Of a stretch of DNA of 64,000 nucleotides, positions 12,301 to 23,608 are shown piece by piece (the first letter of the stretch is position 1; every line of letters begins with the position of its first letter). Position numbers and translations under genes: made by a program. The notes under the pieces were generated by a model that did no database searches, was not told the origin of the DNA, and saw only the letters and a program-made list of their open reading frames with translations. The stretch spans positions 10,264,188 to 10,328,187 of the forward strand of contig NW_006921532.1 in the NCBI RefSeq assembly GCF_000340215.1, given 5' to 3'. The DNA is from Pseudocercospora fijiensis CIRAD86. Its lineage: Eukaryota; Ascomycota; Dothideomycetes; Mycosphaerellales; Mycosphaerellaceae.

Positions 12301-12922
12301 TCTGGAGGCGTCGCAGTTGCTCGCAAACGCGCATTCCAAGACTGACTATGGTCCCATGTTTCGCAGTCTATACAGAAACACGCTTGAGGCATACGTGGAG
12401 CGCTTCGTCAAGGACCAGCCTCCGGCATACGAGAACTTGGCGAGAAGCCGTGTAAACTGCTCGTGCCAGGACTGCTGGAAGCTGAATCTGTGTTTGATCA
12501 GCACCACGCAGCAAGAGTGTCGACTTCGCGTGAGTTCAGATCGCAGACATCACCTTCATGATGTCTTGGATCGAAGCGGCTTCGACGGAACACACGAAAC
12601 TGATCGTAGGAGCGATACACTCGTGGTTAGAAAGAGGAGCAAGGGCAAGCAAGCATTCGATGCGTGGTTTGCGAGATGCCAGGAAGCCGGGGAAGTGTTG
12701 AAACAATTCGATGCGGCGACATTAAAGGACATGCTTGGCAGGCGGTATGAGAGGATTGTAGAGATGAGGATGCTGATCAGTGATGAGAGCAATGTGCCAG
12801 AGGTGATGAAGGTAGCGGCGGGAAGTAGCGGCGCGTTGGCAGAGACGGCGAGCCCGCGTGTACAGGCAGGTGTGAAGCGGAAGGCGGAGGTGATTGATCT
12901 TGTGGGGGACTCTTCCGATTGA
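9343..12922 (+). CDS. 2-oxoglutarate/Fe(II)-dependent oxygenase with acidic linkers
   Basis: This is a predicted non-heme iron dioxygenase of the prolyl-hydroxylase (P4Hc-like) fold; the substrate is unknown. Four exons: 9343-11127, 11175-11602, 11653-11877, 11923-12922 (introns 45-50 bp), giving 1145 aa. The metal-binding set is visible: HTD at residues 323-325, the distal His in DVTHEV (378), and the 2-oxoglutarate Arg in GYRLVLTY (388). An acidic run near residues 30-65 and a second after residue 500 (DDDDDDEDEDDD) are low complexity. The end carries KRKAEVIDLVGDSSD, with a basic patch and a hydrophobic core followed by acidic/Ser residues, like a SUMO-interacting motif. Similar large fungal proteins are annotated only by the oxygenase domain. 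Confidence 0.85.
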
Positions 12923-13163
12923 TTTTATAAAGTCCATATATGGTACAGTATGATCATATGTAGGTGTAGGTGTAGGTGTAGGTGTTGCTTGAGGCTGAGG
13001 CTGAGGCTGAGGCTGAGGCTGGCATGACGCCGATTTTTGCAACCTTAAATTGAGCTCAGGCCACCCCGAACTATGCCAGCGCCAGCGCCAGGGCCAGGCT
13101 CGGAATCTTTGAAGCACAATTGAGAACACCCACGGCTCTTCAGCACTGCATCCAGCAGCCACA
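12923..13163 (+). other. Spacer with short minisatellites before MIC60
   Basis: It contains four units of GTGTAG at about 12959-12984, five of GAGGCT at about 12990-13020, and GCCAGC units at 13075-13099. The rest is likely the MIC60 promoter and 5' UTR. Confidence 0.7.
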
Positions 13164-15274
13164 ATGCTGCGCACCGCCGTTGCTCGAGGCGGAAAATGCC
13201 TGGAGCAAGGCGCTCGCTCCACTGTCGTGCGCCAATGGCAGAATGGCAGCCGGCTACGGCTATCATACCAAGCGCCTGTTTCTGTGCGTTGAGATGCGCT
13301 GGAGGGCGCGAAAGAGCTTCAATGGCACGCATGAGCAGACACTGACTGACGCTGCTTGCAGAGGACATACGTAGATGCACGATCACCTGACAAAACAGTG
13401 CTTCCTGGCAGCCAAAGCGAAACGACGGCCGGCGTCCCTCAAGCACCCGTTCTGGCCACGCCCACAAGCAATCCCATTCCGTCCCCCATCCATACTCCTC
13501 CCAAGACTCCGCCGACCCCCGCCCAAGTCAACGCGACGCCTCCTGCTCCACCCACCAACACTGCCAATCCGCCTCCTGTGAGCCCTCCTCCACCTCCGCC
13601 CAAGAAGAAGGCTCGCTTCACGCGCTTCTTGCTGAGTCTGGTCATTCTCTCGGCGCTGGGATATGCAGGCGGTGTCTACTACTCCCTGGTTAACGACAAC
13701 TTCCACGACTTCTTCACTGAATACGTGCCTTTTGCTGAGGATGCTGTCTCCTACTTTGAGGAGCGCGAATTCCGGAAGAGATTCCCAGGTCGCAGCACAG
13801 ATAGTGGCAGGAACTGGCCGCAGACACGCGGCGAGAATAAGGTCACCGTCGCGAGTCACTCTGGCGTGGTCCCGCGTGTTGCTACAAAGGACAACAATGG
13901 GGAGGATCTAGGTCAGAAGGGAAGGCATTCGACTGCTACCGACGACAACAAGCCCAACCCCAAACCTGCCGAGCAAAAGCAGGAACCCACAAAGCCGGAA
14001 GCTCCGGACGTCTCTCACAAGCTTCTGCCCAAGAAGGACGAGAAGGCTAGCTCAGCATCGGATTCGAAGCCAGCTACGCCCAGGAAGGACATCTCCACCG
14101 TGGACCACATCAATGCTCCAGAAGCGCAAGAGCCTGCTGTGCAAGAGCTGATCAAGCTTGTGAACGGCATAATAACATCCATCAATGCATCTCCCGAATC
14201 GGCCAAGTACGAAAGTACAGTGGCTGAGGCCAAGAATAACTTGAACAAGGTCATTGCAGAGATCAAAATTGTCCGTGACAAAGCTGCACACGACGCCAAC
14301 ACCCAGGTGAAGAATGCACATCTCGAGTTCGACCAAGCTGCAAAGGAACTTGTGCGCCGTCTTGAGGACGAGATGCGAGAACAGGAAACACGATGGCGGG
14401 AAGAATACGAGCAGGAACGTGAGAAGCTTAGCAACAGCTACCAGCAGAAACTTTCCGCCGAGCTGGATGCTGCTAGGAAGGTCTTTGAGCAGAAGAACAG
14501 GAACTCTTTGATCGAGCAAGAGATTGCTCTCCAGAAGAGGTTCATGGACGATGTCAAGGGCAAGATTGAAGAAGAGCGCAATGGCCGTCTCAGCAAGCTT
14601 GACGAGCTGTCCACATCTGTCAACGAGCTCGAGAAGCTCACTACACAGTGGAACGAGGTTGTGGATGCCACTTTACAAACACAGCATCTTCAAGTCGCAC
14701 TCGAGGCAGTGAGAGCGAAGTTGCAGGAGTCCGACGTGCCGACGCCGTTCATCAGCGAGCTCGTGGCCCTCAAGGAAGTCAGCAAGGACAACGACGTTGT
14801 AAATGCAGCCATCGCCTCCATAAATCCCGCCGCATACCAACGCGGTGTGCCATCCGCGGCAGCCTTAATCGACCGCTTCCGACGCGTAGCATCCGAAGTG
14901 CGAAAAGCCTCTCTGCTACCAGAGGACGCTGGCGTCGCCTCTCATGCAGCGAGCGCTGTCCTCAGCAGATTGATGTTCCAAAAGAAGAGCGATCGGGGAC
15001 TGCCTGAGGGAGATGATGTAGAAGCCACTCTGGCGAGGACAGAAGCCCTACTCGAAGAAGGTGATTTAGATGCCGCGGCTCGTGAAATGAATGGCCTGAG
15101 AGGTTGGGCAGGTGTTCTTTCTAGAGACTGGGTGGCGGAATGTCGAAGGGTTTTGGAAGTCAGACAAGCTGTTGATGTGAGTGTCTTTCAGTTGAGTATC
15201 ATGATTGCGATGCTAACTATTTTGAATAGGTCATTTCTGCCGAAGCGAGATTACAAAGCTTGTTGGTCGAGTAA
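13164..15274 (+). CDS. MIC60: MICOS complex subunit MIC60 (mitofilin)
   Basis: Inner-membrane organiser of mitochondrial crista junctions. Three exons: 13164-13283, 13362-15176, 15230-15274 (introns 78 and 53 bp), giving 659 aa. Exon 1 encodes a typical mitochondrial presequence (MLRTAVARGG, Arg-rich, no acidic residue until Glu14). A Pro-rich stretch follows, then one membrane segment near residues 129-150 (LLSLVILSALGYAGGVYY), then a long coiled coil (about residues 320-490) and the C-terminal mitofilin domain. The small last exon supplies the signature end EARLQSLLVE. The start is set by the presequence; the longer unspliced frame beginning near 13356 lacks a targeting signal. Confidence 0.93.
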
Positions 15275-15987
15275 GATAGATGGCGCTTGCTTGCTCCTTC
15301 CTGCATTCTCAGCATTAGAGATAGGAACGACCCTGATAGTGGGTTCGCACGTCTGTATGTAGCATACTCTCGTCCCGGAAAAGCAAGGAAAGAACTCCTG
15401 TATAGCAGTATAGAATAAAGAGGCCACCAATTTCAACACACATGTTTCGCTTCCCAGTATTTCTTGCCCTTTCGCTACTCCTGTGTAGGCCTCTACGTCG
15501 TTGTTCCACCGATCTCACGTATGCAGGCGCGGGAAAATTTAGTTCGATATTGCCTGCTTTCAGACGGGTTGAAAAGTCGTAAAAACTCATCGCCCCTCCT
15601 CAAAACCACACCGAAACAATCAAATCAATCCACACTCGTCACCAAGAAGCACCAAGATGGATTTCAAGTCCGAATCTGGAAATCGGTACTCATCGTCGTC
15701 GCCAACCCTCGAAGTTTACCCTAAGCAATAGTGCCAAGACAGGGGATGACGTAGACGTTGGAAGCACCGCACATCACATAACGAAGAAAATCGGGTTCAT
15801 TCTCTCAGAAATCGACAAATCCAAGAAGGAGAACTCTTCTAAAGTCCTCAAATTCGGTCGTGGGTATCAAAATCCATCCGTTCCTTCATTACCGCGCCGA
15901 CCAACTCCATTCGTTTCGGCTAGTCCAGCGCGCCAAGCAAGCTGCCAGTTCCAAGCGGAGAGATATAATCATTCCTCGTATGGTCCA
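15275..15987 (+). other. Convergent spacer between MIC60 and the WD40 gene
   Basis: This holds the 3' ends of two convergent genes. It also contains a possible small spliced reading frame from 15657 (listed separately). Otherwise I see nothing definite. Confidence 0.5.
15657..15987 (+). CDS. Possible small spliced gene, 5' part (doubtful)
   Basis: An ATG in good context (ACCAAGATGG) follows an A/C-rich leader. Removing a 46-bp candidate intron (15686-15731, GTACTC...CAATAG) joins MDFKSESGNR to a frame that stays open to 16263, reading for example KKIGFILSEIDKSKKEN. From 15988 this frame lies antisense to the WD40 gene, so if the gene is real its end must come through another intron or an overlap. 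I recognise no family. It could be chance. Confidence 0.25.
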
Positions 15988-18900
15988 TCATGTAAACTCA
16001 TCATGGTCGCCCTCCATGAGATCAAACCCCCCATCCCCTCCAGCCCTTGTGCTGCCCTTGTTGCTCTTGCCTGGTCTGCGTCTCGTGTTGATTCGTATAT
16101 GGTCATCGCCCTGACGGTTGCTGCCTTTGCGAGCTGGTTGAATTGTCAATTTGCTCTCCATCTGATCTGCCACATCATCATCGTCATCCTCGTCAGCAGG
16201 CGGGTTCTGGTCTGGATCGCTGCCTTCGTGCAAATCATCGGCAGTGCGCTCGTTGATCATTGAGCTAGGAGGCATTTGTTCGCCAAATGTCCAGGGCCGT
16301 TCGTCAGAGTGGTTGTGGCCTTTGATGATGAAGCCCTCGTAGGCAAGTGACGGACCGTACTGACTCTGGTCCATCTCATCGAATGCGAGGATTGTGACTC
16401 GGCTATCCACATGAAACGGACAGTATGGCGGGTTTGTCTCGAGGTCATTCGTCTGGTCTTGCAGTGTCCTTGCAGTTGCAATGTTGCTTTTCAAAGCACC
16501 TGCTGGTGGTGGCGTCGAGTTTCGCAGAGTCCAGAACCCATGAGGTCCTTGAAAAACACAAGCATCGATGTTTACCCCGACTTCCGCACGTGTTGTGATT
16601 GATGGCAATGGAAAAGCTTTATGAGCATACTTCTCATGCTTCAGCCCACTGACAATCGCATCGCCTTTACGTCGCTCGACACGTTGCACAGGATGAATAT
16701 GAATGGTTCCACCGCATGCAATTGTCACAGACGTGGTGTTGTTTCTTCGTATCCACGCAAGTGACTTGGCCGCAAACGGTGTCTGTAGGGCTTTAGTATG
16801 TCGAATCTTGTTGTCATCTGCATGCCAATAGTCTGCGGCGCCGCCCTTAGCTGCTGTGTAGCCTTGACTCAACCCTCTAGCCACAGCTCGTGACCCAGCA
16901 TTACCAGCCGCTGCGGTCGCCTCACGAAATCCAGCAAAAGTAGTCGGTAGTCCAAATGCAGATGCCGGATTGGTGGCGCGCATTGTGTTCACTTGCGTGC
17001 TGACAGTCTGCCATCCTGACTTTATGCTTCCGAGAAAGCCTGCCGTGCTGCTACTAGGAGGCGACACGCCGGTGGACAGACTAATAGTGGCATCGGCCTT
17101 CTCAGGTGCTGGTGGTAAGATCGAGCTCGCACGCTTTCGTTTCTTGGACGGGGGCCGTGATGCTACCTCATGGAGATGAACGGTGCCGTGGGCTGTAAGA
17201 ATGGCGACAGCATCGTCATCTCTTGACCACGCACAGTCCAACACTGTGGAAGGGCTGTTGCGTGGAATGCGCTGGATCTGCTTAACGCACTGACTGGTGC
17301 TAATGCTCTCGTCGGTCGATGCTGCACGTCTTGCAACGCCATGGGCGACTTGCGACAGATCCCATACCGTTGAGACTTCACCCTTGCGACTGGATGTGAG
17401 TAGCTTGGTCCCAGCAGAGGAGAGGGAAAGAAAGTTGCATCCTTCCACTAGCGCGAATGCAGACAATGGTGCAGCCAGATACTTGGGCTTCCACTTCTCA
17501 AAGTAGAGGAGCGTGTCCAGGTCGATCAATGCAACAAGAGCTGGCTCCTTCGCAAGTCGTCCGAAGTCTTCGTCCGGTCCTTTGGTGGGTGGGAAGAGGT
17601 CTTCTTTGCTCGATCCTCGTTCGTGGCCTTGACGAGCACCCGGCGGCGAAGGATGCGTGAGCTCCTTCCAACCATTCCAACCGATTTCGATGCTTTTCTG
17701 TGAATACTTCACCAAGCCTTGAGCAGCTTGGCGACCAAGTCTGGACCATGCACCTTCAACATCAGTTCCAACTACTTCACAAGAAACAGCAGGCTGTGGT
17801 GGCGCGGCATGAGTGATAACGCCAGGAGGATTGGAATTATAGTCGCGGATCAATGGAGCACCTTGAATTGAAATGCTCGAGGACGAGACAGGAGGCACCA
17901 CAGCTAGCCATCGCGAACTGAGGCTGCAAAGTGGGTGGCGAGGCTCTTCCTTGACTTCTGAAGCGTTCCCTGCTGCATCACTTTGGCTTTGAGGCCTTGA
18001 TGATAGTGGCTTCTGTACAGTGGTCCAAAACTTTCCAATGCACCTGAACTCTGGCTCTTGGAGATCGCCGTTTGGGGTGTCCGTGAAGACAAATATTTCG
18101 CCACTCTTGCCAGAAGCTATAGTGATAAAGCAGCCTTTTGCATCTAACTGGAGGTCGCCGATGGGATCCGGTAAAGACGCGACTTGGCCAAGAGTCGGCA
18201 TATCCAATGCAACCGGCGAACTGCTGTAAAGCGTGCAAATGAAGTGCTGTGTTTGCAGGGAGTACACATCAACGGTGGTCTGGAAGTGGCTGGGAGGATC
18301 ATTATCGGTGGGATCATTGCCATCGCCTTCCGGGCCGGAATCTCGTCTATCGTCCAGCATCGGTCCATGTATAGTAACGGCGACAAGCGGCCGAAGCTCT
18401 TGGATGTAGTCGTACTTCTTGAGATGTGGTAGGATCTTGGCGTCAATTACTGCACCTCGTAGACCTTCCAGACGACCGACCACCTCAAGCTTATTTGGCA
18501 AGATTCTAAGCACCTCCAGTCCACCCTCACTACCCACAAGCAAAGCATCTCTTGCACTTTTCGCACAGACATCGCTGCCAGCATGTGCAAAGGAATCTAA
18601 GCGACAGCAGTAGCCATCTGACCCAGCAGGCCTCCCAGGCTCCTGCTTCTGACCAAACAGACCAAGATCGGGCAGTGCAAAGAAGTGAGCTTGGCGCATA
18701 TGAGGCGGTGGTGGGTCGAGCAGACGAGTAGCCGGACGATGGGACACAAGCGATTCACGACGCGGTTGGGACTGAAGCGATGCTGGTGGCACAGGCCGTT
18801 GGCTGTTAGTGCTATTTCTTCGATCGCGTACAGCTCCGTATAGACTTGATGGGCGTGTGGCGGGCGACGGAGGTGCAGCGAGCTTAGCCGGAGCTGGTCT

Positions 18901-19332
18901 GGGCGATCTCACGGCGGGTGAAGCAGGTGGAGACAACTTCGACTCTGGCCTGGAGACAGGCACTGGCGGCTCGACATGCTCCACGGCTGCAGGCTCATCG
19001 TCCAAGTGCACGAGCGGAGAGCTTTCCAGGACCAGCTCTGATTCGGGTGCTAGCTCTGGCTCCGGCTCGGGGTGCAGTAAGGGAGAGGCAACTTGGAGCG
19101 GCTTGACAGCGTCTGTGGGCGGAGATGGTGTTATCGACTTGGGGTAGGAGGAGGAATAGTCTGCGTCTTCGGCCGGCCTCTGCTTGGCGGCATTTTTCTT
19201 GTTCTTGTTCTTCTTCTTGGTCTTGGTAGTGGTGGGCGGCGATTTGCCGAGAAGATGGTCGTGCGCGGGCGCAGCTCGCGGCTCGTTGAAGTGGTCGAAG
19301 TCGGGCACGAAATCGTCGTCGGCGGAGGGCAT
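15988..19332 (-). CDS. BCAS3-type WD40-repeat protein
   Basis: A 1114-aa protein from one exon. The N-terminal 200 residues are disordered and charged, with a Lys-rich run (KTKKKNKNKK) and Pro/Glu repeats. From about residue 215 come beta-propeller-like blades (VGSEGGLEVLRILPNKLEVVG; GKSGEIFVFTD; LTSSRKGEVSTVWDLSQ; AILTAHGTVHLHEV), then a BCAS3-like C-terminal part (GFWTLRN) and an acidic tail. In animals BCAS3 with PHAF1 binds phosphoinositide at autophagosome formation sites. A similar role here is inference. The first ATG in frame was used, and no intron signal is needed. Confidence 0.75.
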   Translation of the reverse strand: MPSADDDFVPDFDHFNEPRAAPAHDHLLGKSPPTTTKTKKKNKNKKNAAKQRPAEDADYSSSYPKSITPSPPTDAVKPLQVASPLLHPEPEPELAPESELVLESSPLVHLDDEPAAVEHVEPPVPVSRPESKLSPPASPAVRSPRPAPAKLAAPPSPATRPSSLYGAVRDRRNSTNSQRPVPPASLQSQPRRESLVSHRPATRLLDPPPPHMRQAHFFALPDLGLFGQKQEPGRPAGSDGYCCRLDSFAHAGSDVCAKSARDALLVGSEGGLEVLRILPNKLEVVGRLEGLRGAVIDAKILPHLKKYDYIQELRPLVAVTIHGPMLDDRRDSGPEGDGNDPTDNDPPSHFQTTVDVYSLQTQHFICTLYSSSPVALDMPTLGQVASLPDPIGDLQLDAKGCFITIASGKSGEIFVFTDTPNGDLQEPEFRCIGKFWTTVQKPLSSRPQSQSDAAGNASEVKEEPRHPLCSLSSRWLAVVPPVSSSSISIQGAPLIRDYNSNPPGVITHAAPPQPAVSCEVVGTDVEGAWSRLGRQAAQGLVKYSQKSIEIGWNGWKELTHPSPPGARQGHERGSSKEDLFPPTKGPDEDFGRLAKEPALVALIDLDTLLYFEKWKPKYLAAPLSAFALVEGCNFLSLSSAGTKLLTSSRKGEVSTVWDLSQVAHGVARRAASTDESISTSQCVKQIQRIPRNSPSTVLDCAWSRDDDAVAILTAHGTVHLHEVASRPPSKKRKRASSILPPAPEKADATISLSTGVSPPSSSTAGFLGSIKSGWQTVSTQVNTMRATNPASAFGLPTTFAGFREATAAAGNAGSRAVARGLSQGYTAAKGGAADYWHADDNKIRHTKALQTPFAAKSLAWIRRNNTTSVTIACGGTIHIHPVQRVERRKGDAIVSGLKHEKYAHKAFPLPSITTRAEVGVNIDACVFQGPHGFWTLRNSTPPPAGALKSNIATARTLQDQTNDLETNPPYCPFHVDSRVTILAFDEMDQSQYGPSLAYEGFIIKGHNHSDERPWTFGEQMPPSSMINERTADDLHEGSDPDQNPPADEDDDDDVADQMESKLTIQPARKGSNRQGDDHIRINTRRRPGKSNKGSTRAGGDGGFDLMEGDHDEFT

Positions 19333-20365
19333 CCAGCCGAGATGTGTAGGAAGCGTGAGATGTGTAGGCGTGCGGCTCGTAGTGTGCCAACTCGCGGTGG
19401 AGGTGGCGGCGGCGGCGGCGGCGGCGGTGGTGAAAGAGTGTCGGCGTTGGTGTCGCTATCCGAGAATGTGAGAGTCAAGGTGAAGCGTAGGGGAGGGTCG
19501 GGCAGGGTAGGTAGAGTAGTAGGGTTGCGAGCAGCTGGCCTGTGCCTGTGCCCGTGCCTGCCCACACGTGCGGCTTTGTTTGGCAGCGGTAGCGGCAGCG
19601 ACGTGCAAATGGGGAATGGGGAATGGCCACTCAGGAGGTCAGCAGTGCGAGTGTGAGCATCGATCTCTCCTCTGCCAGCAAACCAGCGATCGGGCGTCAG
19701 AAAGAGAGAACGTGTGTGCAGTGCCACAAGCAGGCGAGGCGCGGCGAGGCAAGAGCTGTGAACGCAGGTCCCGCATCAGCGTCGGACACGATGACGATGG
19801 TGGGGTTGGTGGGGTTGGTGGGGTCCGTGTCGGCTTCGGCTTTGTCCGTTGTTGACGACTTCCAGGCTCGTCTTGGTCTTGTTGTTGCAGAGGGAGTCAG
19901 CAGAGAGGAGAGCACATACCGACACCTCTTCTCCCTATCTATCATATCGCGTGCCCGGCTACGGAAGGATCAACAACAACAGACTCGCTCGAGGGAGGGC
20001 CACTCTCACATCCTTGCTCACCCCATACTATCCGACTTCATTTCCAGCCGCCGCCGACCACATGACATGACGATAAAAGGAACGCGGAGGCAAATGACCC
20101 ATGACCCATTCAACCGCAGAACAAGCCAAGCACCTGATCGTTACGTAGCGTACGTGCATCGTAACTTCGCAAGGACAGACAGACACCAGCCACATGACAC
20201 GCGTCCCTCTCAACGCCTGTGTGACGAGTCGCTACTTATACCACTGAGAGCCATATACCTCCTAGCAGACACTTCCGACCAGTGCACAAAACAATCTCAT
20301 CCCATGCACCCTTTCCCTTTCCCTTCCATTGCCCGCCCATGCAGCCGTGTCTTCGTAGACAGCAT
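19333..20365 (-). other. Spacer between the WD40 gene and eIF3a
   Basis: This is the upstream region of the WD40 gene and the 3' flank of eIF3a. It has a (GGC)n run at 19406-19427, GGGGTTGGT units near 19800, and no gene I can support. Long open frames here on the plus strand are GC-driven. Confidence 0.5.
19406..19427 (+). repeat. (GGC)n microsatellite
   Basis: About seven GGC triplets lie 75-95 bp upstream of the WD40 start codon, on the complementary strand probably within its 5' UTR. Confidence 0.9.
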
Positions 20366-23300
20366 TTATCGTGCGCCAGGTGGTCTGTATGCTCCACCGC
20401 TGCTAGCACCTCCAGCCGCGCCGCTCCTTGATCCCGGTGGTCGATATGCGCCGCCGCCACGGCTCGGTGGAGTGTCGCTGCGCTCGCCTTCACCTTGTGG
20501 TCGCGAACGTGCCTGCCATCGCTCAGTCCTCTCTGACCCTGGCGCTGGTGGTGCAGAGTCAGCACCAGGTGCCTTGCCACGCAGCGCCGGCGGAACGTAT
20601 CCCGATCGCTTGGCCTGAGCTGGCTCTTCTGAGACCTCTGCAGGAGGTGCGGCAGCGGCGGCGGCAGCGGCAGCGGCAGCGATAGGAGGTGCAGCACTCT
20701 CCGATGAGCCTCCAGCTTGTTGAGCAGCTTGTCTGGCCGCCTCACGCTCACGCCAGCTGGGCTTGTTGCCAGCGAGGTTGAGTCTCGGTGGTCCTCCAGC
20801 GGACGCTGCGCCGGCGCCTTCGCTCGGAGCCTCAGGACGGCGCTCAAATGTTCGCGAGGGGGCCGGAGCAGCACCAGCACCTCCTTGCTTGCGCTCCAGA
20901 CGTCTGCGCTCAGCCTCTTCCTCGCGCTCCATCTGTTTCCGCGCTGCCTCCGCACGCTCTGCCCTACGCTTCTCGGCCTCTGCCTTAGCCTCAGCATCCT
21001 TCATCCGCTTCTCCTCGGCAGCACGCGCTGCCTCTTCCTCCTCCAATCGCGCGCGCTCCTCTTCTTCTCGACGCATGCGTTCCTCCTCCTCTGCGCGTCG
21101 CTTCTCCGCCACCTTACGCTCGCGGACCTCACGACGTCTCTTCTCCATAGCCGCATTGAGCTCACGTTCGGCTTGCTTGCGGCGTCTCTCAAAGTCGGCG
21201 TGCCGTTGCTCTGTGATGGAGCGCTTGAATTGCTCGTAGTGTCCTACAAGCCGACTGAGACGATGCTTAAGAGCAACTTCTTCCTTGTGCTTCTGCTTGG
21301 CCGCTGCCAAAGTCTCCTCCTTCTCCCGCTCGTAGGCCTCCAAATCACGCTTGCGCTGTGCTTCGTAGTCGCCTGGCACATGCTTGATCTCTTCCTTTCT
21401 GTACGCCCGCTCAAGATGGTCAATTCGCTTGCCGGAGATACGGACCTTGTCACTGATTTCATTCTTCTCCTTCTCAAGAGCTTGAAGCTTGAGCAAACGG
21501 ATTCGGCCAGTGTCTAGGTCGTCGATATCGAGACCAGAGATGTCTACGCCCTTGACTCCCTTCTTGAGCTCGTTCAACTGCTTCTCAGCCTCCTCACGCT
21601 GCACACGCTTCCGCTCAGCCTGAATACGACGCTCTTCTCGGTCTCGTGTCTCCTGAGCAAGTCGTTCCGTCTCAGCAGCTTGCAATTCCTGCTGGCGAGC
21701 CTTGCGTCGCTGCTCTTCCTCGCGTTGCCGTGCGAGCTGGACATTAGCGGCGGTCTCCTTCTTCTTTTGGATAATCTCACGACGGGCAATAAGCTCCGCA
21801 TGTTCCTTTTCGGCACCTGCTTCGGCACGCTTGAGCGCTGCAATTCTGGCCTTCTGGCGATCCTCGTTAAAGCTCGGGTCAACATATTGCACAGCGATGT
21901 AGAGAGCCTTTGACAGTCTGGAGAGCTGAGAGCGAACGATCTCCGCAGGAGTGCTCTGCAGACGTTGCACGGAGCTGGCGTCGGCTTCGGCGGAGCCAGC
22001 ACCTGATCCAGGGTGGAGGGCCTTAGCGGAGGAGAAAACATCCGAGTCGAAGGTGAGGATGCCAGTAGAGTGATCGATGCGAATCGAGAGGTCGCCTTTC
22101 TTGCAACCGTTCATGATGAATTTCTCAATGGTAGCTGCTGACACCTGGAATGGATCTGGGAACTGCGCAAGAGCGAGAACATCCTGGAGCTTGACGTCGG
22201 TGTAAACTTGGGAAAGCTGCTGGAAGAGACGAGTCAGGATGACTTGCTGAAGTGGCAGCACGTACTTCTGCATATCCTCATCGGCGCCGATCTGAGACAG
22301 AATTGGCGAAACTTTCTCGCAAATCGACTTGGGGTGGAAGTCAGTCTCGAGGATGTTGTAGAGGTCGCGGATCTCTGGGCGGGCACGCTGGAGGATGTCC
22401 TTGTTTAACGCATCCTTGAAGAGGATGGCACGAGAAGGCGCACTGTTCATGCCAAGAAGGTTGGTCAGACGAGCATTCTTAGTGCTGCGTGCTGCATCAA
22501 CATCGATCAGGGCACCTCGAGAACGTGAAGTGCTAATGACGGGAATAGAGAGGGCTGAGAGGAGCACGAAAGAAGCTGCCTTGGAGAGGTCAGCATCGCC
22601 AATATTGGCTGGGTTGTCCTTCTTCGCCGCGCCTGCTGCAACTTGGCGCGCGGAAAGAGTGAGTAAGTTGTAGTATCGGCTCCACGCTGCAGCGTGGAAC
22701 AGGTAGTTCTCGCTGACCAGGAAGATGCGAGTGAGCTTCTCGTAGTAGTTGGCCATCATGGAGTTCTTTGGTTGTCGGCGGGACAAGCTGAGCAGAGTGT
22801 GGATGTCCTCAACACTCTTGAAGGCTTCTTGCCACAACTCAAGCTCGACTGCAACATTCAGCTGCATGAATCGAGTGTCGAGGTGGCGCTGCAGGGTCTC
22901 AGGGTCGCTAAGGTTGATAGCGTGTACTTGCTGGGAGTACTTGGCAGCATTCTGCAAATGGTTGCGAAGCAGCTCGCAAAGACGGCGGAACTCAGTCTTG
23001 CGGGTGTATTTCTGACAGAACTGGAAAGCCTGGTGCGCGGTGGTTTGGTACATGACCTCGAGCCTGGCATTGTTCTTGAAGATATCGAGAACAGTCCTGT
23101 AGGTCTCCCACAAGAACTTGAGCCACGGCGTGACAATCGCGCGGTCTGTCCTGTCCTTTGACTGCTCGCCTGACACGGTCGAGAGCAAGATGGATTCGGG
23201 TGTCTCCATCGCCTCCAGATCAGTGACGTTGGCAAGGGATGCATCCTCTGATGGTGCACCGTGAGCCGAGATCTCGTCTGCCTTCTGCTGCGCCTCCGTG

Positions 23301-23608
23301 ACCTTCTGCTCTGCCAGCTCGATGAAGCGACGGAACACCAGCTCGATGGTGGCAACATTTGTGTTCTGGCTGGTGTTCTTGTAGTTGTAGAGCCCATCCT
23401 TGGCTGACTTCCCCTTTCGTAGGTCCACACAAAGCTCAACAAACAGCAGCATCACGGGCTCAAGGGCCACGATGGTGCTGTTGCGCGTCCTCTTGGAGGT
23501 AACATGTTCGTGAAGGATAGATAGCGCGGCCTGCTGCTGGTCGACTCCGATTAATTCTTGGGCCCGCTTGAGAACATTCTCGGGGCGAGTATGTGGTGGA
23601 GGAGGCAT
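20366..23608 (-). CDS. TIF32: Translation initiation factor eIF3 subunit a
   Basis: The largest scaffold subunit of eIF3, which binds the 40S ribosome and recruits the initiation machinery. A 1080-aa protein in one exon, opening [15 protein letters not shown] as in other eIF3a proteins. Helical repeats and the PCI region lie in about residues 1-530 ([20 protein letters not shown]). A long charged coiled coil (about 570-900, many EERRK/REEE runs) follows, then a low-complexity tail with an alanine run from GCN codons (20650-20690) and repeats of GGAYRPPG. Length and order match fungal Tif32/eIF3a. It lies head to head with the G-gamma gene, 1.38 kb away. Confidence 0.95.
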   Translation of the reverse strand: MPPPPHTRPENVLKRAQELIGVDQQQAALSILHEHVTSKRTRNSTIVALEPVMLLFVELCVDLRKGKSAKDGLYNYKNTSQNTNVATIELVFRRFIELAEQKVTEAQQKADEISAHGAPSEDASLANVTDLEAMETPESILLSTVSGEQSKDRTDRAIVTPWLKFLWETYRTVLDIFKNNARLEVMYQTTAHQAFQFCQKYTRKTEFRRLCELLRNHLQNAAKYSQQVHAINLSDPETLQRHLDTRFMQLNVAVELELWQEAFKSVEDIHTLLSLSRRQPKNSMMANYYEKLTRIFLVSENYLFHAAAWSRYYNLLTLSARQVAAGAAKKDNPANIGDADLSKAASFVLLSALSIPVISTSRSRGALIDVDAARSTKNARLTNLLGMNSAPSRAILFKDALNKDILQRARPEIRDLYNILETDFHPKSICEKVSPILSQIGADEDMQKYVLPLQQVILTRLFQQLSQVYTDVKLQDVLALAQFPDPFQVSAATIEKFIMNGCKKGDLSIRIDHSTGILTFDSDVFSSAKALHPGSGAGSAEADASSVQRLQSTPAEIVRSQLSRLSKALYIAVQYVDPSFNEDRQKARIAALKRAEAGAEKEHAELIARREIIQKKKETAANVQLARQREEEQRRKARQQELQAAETERLAQETRDREERRIQAERKRVQREEAEKQLNELKKGVKGVDISGLDIDDLDTGRIRLLKLQALEKEKNEISDKVRISGKRIDHLERAYRKEEIKHVPGDYEAQRKRDLEAYEREKEETLAAAKQKHKEEVALKHRLSRLVGHYEQFKRSITEQRHADFERRRKQAERELNAAMEKRRREVRERKVAEKRRAEEEERMRREEEERARLEEEEAARAAEEKRMKDAEAKAEAEKRRAERAEAARKQMEREEEAERRRLERKQGGAGAAPAPSRTFERRPEAPSEGAGAASAGGPPRLNLAGNKPSWREREAARQAAQQAGGSSESAAPPIAAAAAAAAAAAPPAEVSEEPAQAKRSGYVPPALRGKAPGADSAPPAPGSERTERWQARSRPQGEGERSDTPPSRGGGAYRPPGSRSGAAGGASSGGAYRPPGAR

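Noticed and set aside
18809..19147. Gly/Ser-rich ORF antisense to the WD40 gene
   Set aside because: Shadow of the Pro/Glu-rich N-terminus on the opposite strand.
19623..20618. 331-codon ORF on the plus strand antisense to the eIF3a end
   Set aside because: Its second half is the shadow of eIF3a codons and its first half is GC-rich promoter DNA. The sequence resembles no protein.
20717..21517. Leucine/serine-rich 266-codon ORF
   Set aside because: Antisense shadow of the charged eIF3a coiled coil (Glu/Arg/Lys codons read in reverse).
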